A DNA stretch of 23,554 nucleotides from DATKXO01 sp035528995 (GCA_035528995.1 DATKXO010000380.1:1-23554), one strand, 5' to 3'. Positions 8,059-15,373 are shown, numbered from the stretch's first letter. Notes: a model not told the origin generated them from the letters alone. Numbers and translations: made by a program.

Positions 8059-8215
8059 GCGGATCGTGCTGGCCGCTACTGTAGGTTCCAGCGCTGAGTC
8101 TGAATCCGCCCGCAAGTTAGCGGCGCGGGTCCGAGACGGCTTGACCGCAGCCGATCCCAGCGGTAAAGGTGGTCCGTCAGGATCTCCCGCAGATCGACTG
8201 AGAGGTTGGTCATGA
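8015..8215 (+). CDS. Possible small helical protein overlapping the previous gene
   Basis: A 66-residue frame starting with ATG at 8015, overlapping the 3' end of the gene at 7777 by 44 bases in another frame. It has a helix-rich middle (LPARVAALERIVLAA and ESARKLAARVRDGL). The ribosome site is weak (GGGGCG). The helical pattern suggests either a coupled small gene or that the preceding gene was frame-shifted from a longer ancestor. No family is recognised. Confidence 0.35.
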   Translation: MTGVPSLPARVAALERIVLAATVGSSAESESARKLAARVRDGLTAADPSGKGGPSGSPADRLRGWS

Positions 8216-8351
8216 GCAAAGGGCAACAGTCAACGTGTCAAGTATGAACGCGCCTCGGGCGCTGGTCAAATAGAGAATCGGGCGAATCTTCGAATCGAGG
8301 GCCTTTCGGACCGCACAGAACCGGCCCAACCGTCAACCGGGAGGACCTGCC

Positions 8352-8819
8352 ATGAAGTTCCGCATCATCGGCGCCGAACGCCAGACTGGGATCGATGTCG
8401 ACAAGACGGTCGATGTCGAAAACGACCAGATTGCCGCCAGGATGGCACACGATATGAACGTGCTTGTCGAACGAATCGAACCGGTCCAGCCGTCTCGGCC
8501 GGCCACACCTCCCGAGCCCCCGAAACCGCAGAAACCCTACCCCATCATGGCCGCCGTTTCGGTCGCCTCCATGGCCCTCGGCGTCATTTGTGCGGTTCTC
8601 GGTTGCGTTTTTCTGGTCATTGCCATCCATCGTCTGTGGTTTGCCCTCGCCGACCCTAACGTGTCCCCTTCCCTGCCGCTTGGTTGGGGCGCCCTGCTTC
8701 TCGGCCTAGCCGTCTCCCTCATTCTGCAATCCGAGCTGCTCGTCGGCCTCCGGCGTCACTTCCTCAACGGCGACGAGATTGTCCGTCTCCTGAAGGCCGA
8801 ACCTCGAACCCCCTACTGA
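8352..8819 (+). CDS. Small membrane protein with cytosolic N-terminal domain (possible cargo)
   Basis: This encodes 155 residues. GGGAGG lies about 8 bases before the ATG. Residues 1-45 form a small alpha/beta domain (MKFRIIGAERQTGIDVD... ARMAHDMNVLVERIEP) that I recall at the N-terminus of other planctomycete membrane proteins. A Pro-rich linker follows (~46-63), then two membrane segments (about 65-90 and 108-127) and a short cytosolic tail. Its third codon bases favour C and T, unlike the G-rich third positions of the neighbouring element genes, which hints that it was picked up from a chromosome. The function is unknown. It is flanked by two copies of the integrase-tail sequence. Confidence 0.75.
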   Translation: MKFRIIGAERQTGIDVDKTVDVENDQIAARMAHDMNVLVERIEPVQPSRPATPPEPPKPQKPYPIMAAVSVASMALGVICAVLGCVFLVIAIHRLWFALADPNVSPSLPLGWGALLLGLAVSLILQSELLVGLRRHFLNGDEIVRLLKAEPRTPY

Positions 8820-9050
8820 CTCAGAACTTCCCCAGCGGGCAGCCGCCGCGCTCCTGGATTCGTTTGGTCGCCCGGATCGCCCGCTGAACTCGAAGGGCTG
8901 GCCGCGGCGCTGTCGGCATTGACGCTGGGGCAACGGAACCGGCTCGCCGGGATGCTGGCCGGTGGCCATCCGGCGGCACCTGGGGCGAAAGGTACTACCA
9001 GCGGCGGTTTCCGCCCGAGGGCATTGCGATCAGTCGAGCGTGGAGACTGA
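8820..9050 (+). pseudogene. Relic of a second integrase C-terminal tail
   Basis: Bases 8889-8957 match 7647-7715 at 61 of 69 positions (hand count). The encoded peptide (ELEGLAAALSALTLGQRNRL) parallels the integrase tail (QLEALAAALSALTPEQRARL). The frame is open from the stop of the membrane-protein gene to a TGA at 9048-9050, but there is no start, and the GCTTGTACC repeats are missing. It probably marks the former left end of an ancestral element, now buried by the 7541-8880 segment. Confidence 0.6.
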
Positions 9051-9094
9051 CTTTCTTTCGCGCGGCGTGGGGACGGTCGATCGGAGGCCGGACG

Positions 9095-9301
9095 GTGAAA
9101 CCAACAAACGGCAGTGAGCACAAGACGGAAGCGTTGACGGTGGGTGACCTTGCTCGGCTGCTCAGCACGGCCGGCGGGCGGCGGGTGACCGTCACGATGA
9201 TCCGCGCGGACTTGGCTGCGGGGGCGCCGGTCAACCCGGACGGAACGATCAATCTGGTCCACTACGCCGCCTGGCTGGCGAGAGAGTCATCCTACCGGTG
9301 A
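9095..9301 (+). CDS. Small conserved-looking element protein, HTH-like
   Basis: This encodes 68 residues from a GTG start at 9095, with GGAGG 8 bases upstream. The sequence TVGDLARLLSTAGGRRVTVT followed by MIRADLAAGAPVNPDG and HYAAWLARE is the type of short protein I recall from planctomycete integrative elements, and it reads like a compact helix-turn-helix fold. It may be a DNA-binding accessory to replication or excision. No function is proven. Confidence 0.7.
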   Translation: MKPTNGSEHKTEALTVGDLARLLSTAGGRRVTVTMIRADLAAGAPVNPDGTINLVHYAAWLARESSYR

Positions 9302-9401
9302 GCGTGGAGGCCCTGGACCCAAACGGTCCCTGGACGCCAGCGGCGGTGTGAGTCAGAATCGGGGACGGCGGCTAGCTACCGCCACGCGCTGCCTGGCGGT
9401 T

Positions 9402-9413
9402 GTGCGATCGCAC
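9402..9413. promoter_or_regulatory. Palindrome upstream of the 310-residue protein gene
   Basis: GTGCGATCGCAC is a perfect 12-bp palindrome 47 bases before the ATG at 9461. It may be an operator; chance cannot be excluded. Confidence 0.3.
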
Positions 9414-9460
9414 CATCCCGCACAGCCGTTGGGCGGCGACCCCGATAAGGATGGTGCATC

Positions 9461-10393
9461 ATGTCTGATTCCGTTGCCCGAACGCATGAAGCCATCGCCC
9501 GGCTTTTCGAGCGATTGGGTGAGACGTGGTGCGCGGTGGATACCGAGGAACTGACGCGCACTGAGCAGACGGCGCTGAGGGTGATTTGCTGGACCGGGCT
9601 TGTTGAACTGCGACTGACGTTCGCCGCCTGGACCGACGTGGCCCAAGTCAGCGCTGAGGCCGTTGTCTGTGGCCAGTGGATTGATTCGTCGCACGCAAGC
9701 ATGCTGCCAGAACGGTTGCGAGCTGCGATTCCGGCCTGGGCCGGGCGTTCGATTGCGATGCAACCCGATCCGTGTGTGCAGGCACGGCTGACTTCGGACG
9801 GTCTGGATGTTCAACGCGACGTTTCTTCGGGCAACGAAGCCTCACGTTTTTGCGCGTTTGCCGCGGCGACGTGCAACCTCCAACCCGGGCGGGCGCGTGT
9901 TCGGATTCTGTCCACCGACGCGCGCGCTCCCGGCGTGGTACCGGCGCTGGCAGCCGATGGCCCCAACGAGTTGGTGCAGGCGTTGAAAACCGGGTTTGCG
10001 GACGTGGCTCAGGCGATCCGCGGTGCGGGTGGCGTTGAGGAAGAGAGGACTAGGGCCAGGATCGCTGAGAGTGCCAAGAAAGCGACTTCACCAGACCCCC
10101 ATAGAGACGACTGGAACGCGCTTACGGAGCGGCAACGAATCTGCCTGCAGGCCTTGGATGAGTTGGGGGCATTCGACGCCAGTTCCCGACAGCGGGCAGG
10201 TGACGTTGCGCAGAAAGCGGAGGGTCACTCCGCGAACGTGAACGGCTTCAAACAACCTCTTGCCGATCTGGCAAAACGCGGGCTGATTGAAAGCAAGACC
10301 GGTCGGGAAGGCGGGTACTGGCTGTCGCCCAACGGCCGCGCGGTAATCAAGGCCGGCGACCGAAGTGAATCCGGCAACAGTACAGACACCTAA
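9461..10393 (+). CDS. Element protein with C-terminal winged helix
   Basis: This encodes 310 residues. AAGGATGG lies just upstream of the ATG. The N-terminal ~190 residues are not recognised. Residues ~190-300 read as a winged helix: a helix with TERQRICLQALDELGAF, a recognition-helix region with NGFKQPLADLAKRGLI, then a wing (ESKTGREGGYWLSPNGR). A role as a regulator or replication accessory is likely but inferred. Its TAA stop overlaps the 18-bp palindrome at 10392-10409, which may belong to the next operon. Confidence 0.75.
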   Translation: MSDSVARTHEAIARLFERLGETWCAVDTEELTRTEQTALRVICWTGLVELRLTFAAWTDVAQVSAEAVVCGQWIDSSHASMLPERLRAAIPAWAGRSIAMQPDPCVQARLTSDGLDVQRDVSSGNEASRFCAFAAATCNLQPGRARVRILSTDARAPGVVPALAADGPNELVQALKTGFADVAQAIRGAGGVEEERTRARIAESAKKATSPDPHRDDWNALTERQRICLQALDELGAFDASSRQRAGDVAQKAEGHSANVNGFKQPLADLAKRGLIESKTGREGGYWLSPNGRAVIKAGDRSESGNSTDT

Positions 10394-10409
10394 ACGGTGC
10401 GCACCGTTT
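10392..10409. promoter_or_regulatory. 18-bp perfect palindrome, probable operator
   Basis: AAACGGTGCGCACCGTTT is a perfect dyad with no loop, so it is better as a protein-binding site than as a terminator. It begins within the stop codon of the 9461 gene and lies about 100 bases before the excisionase/replication operon. The Xre protein or the AlpA-like protein are candidate binders. Confidence 0.55.
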
Positions 10410-10507
10410 CCATACCATTGTTGGACTGATTCCCACTGTTCTCTGTGCAAGACTTGGGACAACTGGCGGGCGCTGGGCTCGCCTGGGTTTGTCTTGAGGT
10501 ACTTGCA

Positions 10508-10744
10508 ATGGGCAGAAACAACACGTCGAAGGCGGACACGTCCACCGCCGCGTTGTTGGACGTAACCGAGGTTGCTGCGCTACTCCACTGCTCGGGACGC
10601 CACGTCTACAGGCTGGCTGACTCCGGCAAGATGCCGCGGCCGGTGAAGCTGGGCCAGCTCGTCCGGTGGTCCCGTACCCAGCTCGAGCGCTGGATCACAG
10701 ACGGGTGCCCCCCAGTGCGATCGGCAAGGGGGGCGGCGCGATGA
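10508..10744 (+). CDS. AlpA/excisionase-like helix-turn-helix protein
   Basis: This encodes 78 residues. I chose the ATG at 10508 (TTGAGG about 10 bases upstream) over an in-frame upstream ATG with no ribosome site. Residues 17-66 match the MerR-like HTH_17 fold of excisionases: DVTEVAALLHCSGRHVYRLA, then GKMPRPVKLGQLVRWSRTQL and W. Such proteins bend DNA at att arms for excision and often also regulate. Its stop overlaps the next start (ATGA), so it is translationally coupled to the genes for replication. Confidence 0.88.
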   Translation: MGRNNTSKADTSTAALLDVTEVAALLHCSGRHVYRLADSGKMPRPVKLGQLVRWSRTQLERWITDGCPPVRSARGAAR

Positions 10745-11250
10745 CCAGAGAAGAAAGCGGGCCGCGCCGTCGGCAGAACGGCACGGCCCCAAAGTCTATC
10801 GGTCACTCACACCATACCGGCGGGCCTGAGAGGCGGCAATCCCTCAGCGGTGAAGACCTGAAACTTGACGCGCACGCGTTCCTAGAGGCCCGTCGGGAGC
10901 TGTTCATCCTTCGGGGCCGGCGAGCACTTCTGACGGCTTTGCTTCGCACCGGTAGGGCAACGGCCGATGACGTTCGGGATACAGTGGAGCTGCCGGACAG
11001 CGTTGGTCCAAAGCTGTTCGGACCTGTGCCTGGGCCGCTGGCACGCGTGGGCATCATCGAGCTTGGCGGGTCTGTGAAATCGCGCCGACCGGATGCCCAC
11101 GGCCGACCGGTCTCGGTCTGGCGGCTGAGGGACCGCCAAGCCGCACAGCGCTGGCTGAGCGATCACCCTGACCGTCCAGACCCAGTGCCGACCGGAGTGC
11201 AGGCCGACCCCACGCTTTTCGATTTGGACGGATCGGGGGCGCGCCGATGA
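10741..11250 (+). CDS. Small winged-helix-like protein coupled to the primase gene
   Basis: This encodes 169 residues. The ATG at 10741 overlaps the stop of the excisionase gene (ATGA), and its own TGA overlaps the ATG of the primase gene (ATGA), so all three form one coupled operon. The N-terminal ~45 residues are basic and disordered. The centre (RRALLTALLRTGRATADDVR; PGPLARVGIIELGGSV; GRPVSVWRLRD) reads like a winged helix with a wing hairpin. A role in replication initiation or its control is inferred from position only. Confidence 0.75.
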   Translation: MTREESGPRRRQNGTAPKSIGHSHHTGGPERRQSLSGEDLKLDAHAFLEARRELFILRGRRALLTALLRTGRATADDVRDTVELPDSVGPKLFGPVPGPLARVGIIELGGSVKSRRPDAHGRPVSVWRLRDRQAAQRWLSDHPDRPDPVPTGVQADPTLFDLDGSGARR

Positions 11251-13235
11251 CGCCGGTAGAGCTGGTGTTATCGAAGCTGCCGGATGCCAAGCGTAGCGGC
11301 AACGGCTGGTCAGCTCGATGCCCGGCCCATGATGACCGTCGGGCAAGTCTCTCGGTTTCGGAAGGTGACGACGCCCGGGCACTGGTCACGTGTCACGCCG
11401 GCTGCACGTTCGATGTGATCGTATCGGCGCTGGGGTTGGCGCCCCGCGATCTGATGCCCGCGGGCGGCTGTGCCACGTGCCGAAACGGCCCGGATCGGCG
11501 GCGATCCCCCCATCCGTCATCGTCGGTGCGATCCGGTGAACACAAGACGTATCCGACAGCTCCCGCGGCGGTGGCTGCGCTGGAGACGAAGCACGGAAAA
11601 CCGGTGGCGAGCTGGACCTACCACAACGCCGGCGGGCACCCGGTGGGAATCGTCTTGCGGTGGGATCGGCCCGACGGCGGAAAGGACTTTCGGCCGGTGT
11701 CACGGCATGGCACTATCTGGCGAATCGCCGGGATGCCCGCGCCCAGGCCGCTGTACCGACTGCCGGAGCTGGCCGACGCCCGGCGCGTCTACGTCACCGA
11801 AGGCGAGAAAGCAGCCGACGCGGTGCGTTCCGTCGGGCTGGTGGCCACAACGTCACCCCACGGGAGCAACAGCGCGGGAAAGGCCGACTGGTCACCACTG
11901 GCGGGGCGAAGAATCGTGATCCTGCCCGACGCCGATGACGCCGGCCGGCGCTACGCCGATGACGTGGCCCGGCTGCTGGCAAAGGTGACGCCAGCTCCGA
12001 CGGTCAAGGTGGTGGAGCTGCCCGACCTGCCGGCCGGTGGGGATGCGGTCGAGTACGTTGCAGCTCGCCGCGCGGAGGGCTTGGACGATGACGCGATCCG
12101 GGCGGCGGTCGAGGGCCTGGCGAATGCGGCGGCACCGATCGACCCGACCGAGGCGACTGCAACGGCCGTGCCGGTGCTGGTGTGCGTCGCGGACGTGCAA
12201 CCGGAACCGGTGCGGTGGCTGTGGCCCGATCGGGTCGCCCTGGGCAAGCTGACGCTGATTGCGGGCGATCCGGGCCTGGGCAAGAGCCTTATCACGTTGG
12301 ACATGGCGGCGCGGGTGTCGGGGGGCACGGCGTGGCCCGATGCGCAGGACACGCCGAACGTGGCCGGTGGTGTGGTGCTGCTTTCGGCTGAGGATGACGT
12401 AGCCGATACGATTCGGCCGCGGCTGGACGCCGGCGGTGCGGACGTTTCGCGCATCGTCGTCTTGCAGGCGGTGAAGCACCGCGATCCTGACACCGGCGCT
12501 GAGCTGCCCGCTCCGTTCTGCCTGGCAACCGACCTGCCCGCGCTCGGGCTGGCCATCGAGAGGGTGGCAGATTGCCGACTTGTGGTCATCGACCCGATCA
12601 CCGCGTACCTGGGGCGCATCGACTCGCACAAGAACGCTGAGCTTCGGGCGGTGTTAGGTCCGGTGGCTGAGCTGGCCGGGCGGCATCGCATCGCGGTGGT
12701 GGCGGTGACGCACCTGCGCAAGGCGGAGGGGCCGGCCATGTACCGGGCGATGGGTTCTCTGGCATTCACGGCCGCGGCGCGGGCGGTGTGGGCGGTGACA
12801 AAGGACCGGGACAATCCCGGCCGGCGGCTGGTGCTGCCGGTCAAGAACAATCTCGCCGCGGACGTGCTGGGGCTGGCGTACACCATTGAGCCGACCGGGG
12901 CACACGGCGCGCCAGTGGTGTTGTGGGGAGCCGAACCGGTCAACGTGTCGGCTGACGACGCCCTGGCAACGGAGCACGGGGACGCGGACGGGCACACCGA
13001 CCGGGAACAGGCGGCGGACTGGCTGCGCGACGCCCTGGCGGATGGTCCGGTGCGGTCAACCGCCCTATTCGCCGAAGCGAAGGAAAACGGCATCGCCCAG
13101 AAGACGGCGCGCCGGGCTTTTCGGGACATGGGTGGCAAGCCCCACAAGGCATCCTTTGACGGCGGATGGTACTGGCGGCTGCCGGGTGACGACCGCGAAG
13201 TTGGCCCCGAAGATTCCCAAGATGCCCAACGGTGA
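11247..13235 (+). CDS. Primase-helicase (zinc ribbon, TOPRIM, RepA-like ATPase)
   Basis: This encodes 662 residues. Residues 25-53 carry a CHC2-type zinc site (C25, H28, C49, C53 in CPAH...CHAGC). Residues ~181-236 are a TOPRIM domain (VYVTEGEKAADAV with E185; ILPDADDAG with D228 and D230). Residues ~323-560 are a RecA-fold helicase of the AAA_25/RepA type: Walker A AGDPGLGKS (339-347), Walker B LVVIDP (445-450), and a THLRK sensor region (488-492). The last ~80 residues are a winged helix (TDREQAADWLRDALADGP...TARRAFRDMGG). Such proteins prime and unwind replicating plasmids, phages and satellites, so the element can probably replicate after excision. It is coupled to the two upstream genes. 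Confidence 0.92.
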   Translation: MTPVELVLSKLPDAKRSGNGWSARCPAHDDRRASLSVSEGDDARALVTCHAGCTFDVIVSALGLAPRDLMPAGGCATCRNGPDRRRSPHPSSSVRSGEHKTYPTAPAAVAALETKHGKPVASWTYHNAGGHPVGIVLRWDRPDGGKDFRPVSRHGTIWRIAGMPAPRPLYRLPELADARRVYVTEGEKAADAVRSVGLVATTSPHGSNSAGKADWSPLAGRRIVILPDADDAGRRYADDVARLLAKVTPAPTVKVVELPDLPAGGDAVEYVAARRAEGLDDDAIRAAVEGLANAAAPIDPTEATATAVPVLVCVADVQPEPVRWLWPDRVALGKLTLIAGDPGLGKSLITLDMAARVSGGTAWPDAQDTPNVAGGVVLLSAEDDVADTIRPRLDAGGADVSRIVVLQAVKHRDPDTGAELPAPFCLATDLPALGLAIERVADCRLVVIDPITAYLGRIDSHKNAELRAVLGPVAELAGRHRIAVVAVTHLRKAEGPAMYRAMGSLAFTAAARAVWAVTKDRDNPGRRLVLPVKNNLAADVLGLAYTIEPTGAHGAPVVLWGAEPVNVSADDALATEHGDADGHTDREQAADWLRDALADGPVRSTALFAEAKENGIAQKTARRAFRDMGGKPHKASFDGGWYWRLPGDDREVGPEDSQDAQR

Positions 13236-13270
13236 ATGTGGGCACCTTCGGGAAAGTTGGCCATCTTGGG
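13216..13270. promoter_or_regulatory. Long inverted repeat around the primase stop codon
   Basis: The arms at 13216-13230 (CCCAAGATGCCCAAC) and 13256-13270 (GTTGGCCATCTTGGG) pair at 14 of 15 positions around a 25-base loop. The repeat covers the end of the primase gene and lies about 50 bases before the Xre promoter. It has no T-run. It may act as a weak terminator or as an operator. Confidence 0.5.
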
Positions 13271-13317
13271 GGCGGTGACAGCTCCGACCGGCGGCCGCGG
13301 GATTCGGCGGATTCGGC

Positions 13318-13346
13318 TTGACAGCCTATCGGCAATGTGATATCCT
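13318..13346 (+). promoter_or_regulatory. Strong sigma70-type promoter for xre-int
   Basis: TTGACA (13318-13323), a 17-base spacer and TATCCT (13341-13346), 36 bases before the Xre start. This is a near-consensus promoter and the obvious driver of the Xre-integrase pair. Confidence 0.75.
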
Positions 13347-13381
13347 TCGGGCATCGGACACACCATATCGAGGCAGGCGAC

Positions 13382-13591
13382 ATGCAAGACATTGAGACAA
13401 CGCTACGCGACGCGGCCCGGCAATCCGGGCTGAGCATCGCGGAGCTGGGCCGACGGGCAGAGCTGCCGTATGCCGTCGTGCACGGTTTCGTTACGTCGGG
13501 CCGGCTAATCACGCTGCGATCGGCGGCGGGGATCGCCCGGGCGCTGGGTCTGGAGCTGCGAACCGTCAAGCCGCGCAGAAAGGCAAGGTGA
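13382..13591 (+). CDS. Xre-family helix-turn-helix regulator
   Basis: This encodes 69 residues. The ATG at 13382 lies downstream of the promoter at 13318 and has a GAGGCAGG ribosome site; an in-frame start 15 codons upstream would overlap the -10 box. The whole protein is one HTH: TTLRDAARQSGLSIAELGRR, then PYAVVHGFVTSGR and SAAGIARALGLEL. The integrase start lies 3 bases after its stop, so the two are co-transcribed. It probably represses its own promoter and controls excision or replication (inference). Confidence 0.88.
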   Translation: MQDIETTLRDAARQSGLSIAELGRRAELPYAVVHGFVTSGRLITLRSAAGIARALGLELRTVKPRRKAR

Positions 13592-13594
13592 ATC

Positions 13595-15373
13595 GTGGGG
13601 GCCGTCTACCGAGAAACCTACACCAAGCCACTGCCGGATGAGGCAGAGCTGTTCACCCGCAAGGGCGAGCGGTTCGCACGATGGCGGACCGGGCGGGGCA
13701 AGCGTCGCACAGCTCCGGTCGTGACGGGTGAGAGTGGCGGGCAGCGCGTGCAGCTCGAAGCGGGCACCTACACCGCGAAGTATCGCAACGGCGCCGGCCA
13801 CGTCGTCAAGGTGGCGACCGGTTGTCGATCGCTCGATGCGGCGCGGGCCGTGCTGGTGGAGCTGGAATCACGGGCGGAAAAGGTGCACTGTGGCAAGTGG
13901 ACCGCTGCCGAGGATGCGGTACTCGACCACCAAGCGACGCTGATTGCGGGGCACGTCAAAGCCTACCTGGACCACCTGCGGACGAAGCGGGGCAAGGGCG
14001 GCAAGCCGAGGGTGTCACGCAAGCACGTTGTGAACGTGCAGCACTGTCTTGACCGCATCATCGGCGAGTGCGGTTTCGAGCGACTGCGGGATCTGAACCG
14101 ACGGGCGGTTGAACGCTGGGCGGATCGGCGCGAAGCCGACGGCATGGGGGCGCGGACGCTGAATGACCACCTGGCCGCGCTCTGTGCGTTCGGTAACTGG
14201 TGCACCGAATCAAAGCGGATCGTGGCGAATCCCCTTGCCCGGCCACCGAAGCGGGATGCGAAAGCTGACCGCAGACGGCAGCGGCGAGCACTGACCGGTG
14301 ACGAAGTCCGCCGGCTGCTGAGAGTCGCCCAGCTCCGACCGCTGGCCGAATACGGCCGCGAAACAGTGCAGCGGGACGATGCCGACCGGCCGGGCGATAG
14401 GCGAAGCCGGCGGACGTGGCGACGGGCACCGTTGACCTTTGACGGGCTCGATGCGGCTGCGGAGCGTGGGCGCCTGGCCCTGCACAAGCGGCCGGACTAC
14501 ATCATCGAACTGAGGCGGAGAGGGCGGGAGCGGGCGCTTGTCTACAAGACGCTGGTGCTGACGGGGCTTCGCAAGGGGGAGCTGGCGGCGCTGACCGTCG
14601 GACATTTGGAGCTGGGCGGGCCGGTGGCGTTTGCTGTGCTCGATGCCGCCGACGAAAAGGCCGGGCGCGGGGCCGAAATCCCGCTGCGGGCTGATTTGGT
14701 GCGGGACCTGTCCGAATGGCTGGCCGCGAAGCTGGAGGCCGTCAGAAACGACGCAAGGCGGCGCGTGGGGGCTTCTGTGCCGCTTCGCCTTCCGCCGGAA
14801 TCGCCGCTGTTCAACGTGCCGGCGGGATTGGGGCGGATGCTTGACCGGGACCTGAAAGCGGCCGGGATTCCGAAGCGTGACGACCGCGGCCGGACGGTGG
14901 ACGTGCACGCGCTGCGACACACCTTCGGGACGCACCTGAGCCGGGGCGGTGTAGCGCCGCGGACGGCTCAGGCGGCGATGCGGCACGGATCGCTGGACCT
15001 GACGATGAACACGTACACCGATCCGCGGCTGTTGGACGTGGCCGGGGCGTTGAACGTGCTGCCGGAGCTGCCCCTTGACGACAGCCCGGGGTCGGAGCGG
15101 CAACGGGCGACGGGTACCGACGGCGGCGGGACCCTACTACAGTCGTCGGACCCGCTTGTACCAATGCTTGTACCAACTGCGGGGAATCGCTGCACGCCAG
15201 GGACAAACGCTGACCGACCGGCCGGCCTGGTCAACGTGCTGTCGGGCAAGGCGGGGATCGCCGTAAGTGACTGTGCGGACAGAAGTAAGCCGCCGCTGCC
15301 AAACGCTGGCACCGGCGGTCAAGCAAAGCGGGTGATCGGATTTGAACCGACGACGTTCACGTTGGCAACGTGA
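13595..15373 (+). CDS. int: Tyrosine integrase; 3' end lies in attR/tRNA
   Basis: This encodes 592 residues from a GTG start, with AAGGTG 4 bases upstream. After a basic N-terminal arm-binding region and a SAM-like core-binding domain (~120-215) comes the catalytic domain with a full active site: R326 (TGLRKGEL), K355 (DEKAGRG), H438 and R441 (HALRHTF), H464 (MRHGS) and nucleophile Y474 (NTYTD). An Arg-rich insertion (~245-300) separates the core-binding region from R326. After ~500 there is a ~90-residue tail with no fold, ending RVIGFEPTTFTLAT, which is the tRNA-Gly core read as protein. The TGA stop is made of the last two core bases plus one chromosomal base. In the circle the frame would run on for 66 residues (see 7541-7739), 658 in total. 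It integrates and, with the AlpA-like protein, excises the element. Confidence 0.95.
   Translation: MGAVYRETYTKPLPDEAELFTRKGERFARWRTGRGKRRTAPVVTGESGGQRVQLEAGTYTAKYRNGAGHVVKVATGCRSLDAARAVLVELESRAEKVHCGKWTAAEDAVLDHQATLIAGHVKAYLDHLRTKRGKGGKPRVSRKHVVNVQHCLDRIIGECGFERLRDLNRRAVERWADRREADGMGARTLNDHLAALCAFGNWCTESKRIVANPLARPPKRDAKADRRRQRRALTGDEVRRLLRVAQLRPLAEYGRETVQRDDADRPGDRRSRRTWRRAPLTFDGLDAAAERGRLALHKRPDYIIELRRRGRERALVYKTLVLTGLRKGELAALTVGHLELGGPVAFAVLDAADEKAGRGAEIPLRADLVRDLSEWLAAKLEAVRNDARRRVGASVPLRLPPESPLFNVPAGLGRMLDRDLKAAGIPKRDDRGRTVDVHALRHTFGTHLSRGGVAPRTAQAAMRHGSLDLTMNTYTDPRLLDVAGALNVLPELPLDDSPGSERQRATGTDGGGTLLQSSDPLVPMLVPTAGNRCTPGTNADRPAGLVNVLSGKAGIAVSDCADRSKPPLPNAGTGGQAKRVIGFEPTTFTLAT
15154..15174 (+). 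promoter_or_regulatory. Probable integrase arm-type sites, right side
   Basis: GCTTGTACC at 15154-15162 and again at 15166-15174 (12-base period), about 150 bases left of attR and inside the integrase gene. It matches the pair at 7596-7616 in spacing and orientation. Confidence 0.65.
15291..15317 (-). terminator. Element-borne replacement terminator for tRNA-Gly
   Basis: An 11-position stem with one mismatch (core TGCCA/TGGCA) and a 5-base loop starts 10 bases beyond the tRNA 3' end. On the minus strand it is followed by CTTACTTCT. It lies inside the 3' end of the integrase gene and would end tRNA transcription that lost its native terminator on integration. Confidence 0.55.
15325..15372. 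repeat. attR core (48 bp)
   Basis: Identical to 7493-7540. It supplies the tRNA-Gly 3' part from the anticodon stem to the discriminator base and two bases beyond, so the tRNA stays intact after insertion. Confidence 0.95.

Larger units (their letters stand above)
7493..15372 (+). mobile_element. Integrative element in tRNA-Gly(GCC)
   Basis: Two identical 48-bp repeats (7493-7540 and 15325-15372) bound a 7,832-bp unit (one core plus interior). The right copy completes an intact tRNA-Gly; the left copy is the displaced 3' end next to the native terminator. A tyrosine integrase abuts the right core. The unit also carries an AlpA-like excisionase, a primase-helicase, a Xre regulator and several small proteins, all on the plus strand. 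No relaxase, type IV secretion, capsid or terminase genes are visible. This suits an integrative plasmid or satellite that can excise and perhaps replicate as a circle. Confidence 0.93.

Noticed and set aside
11951..13387. Minus-strand open frame of 478 codons inside the primase-helicase
   Set aside because: Ser/Arg/Ala-rich shadow; the plus strand carries zinc, TOPRIM and Walker motifs.
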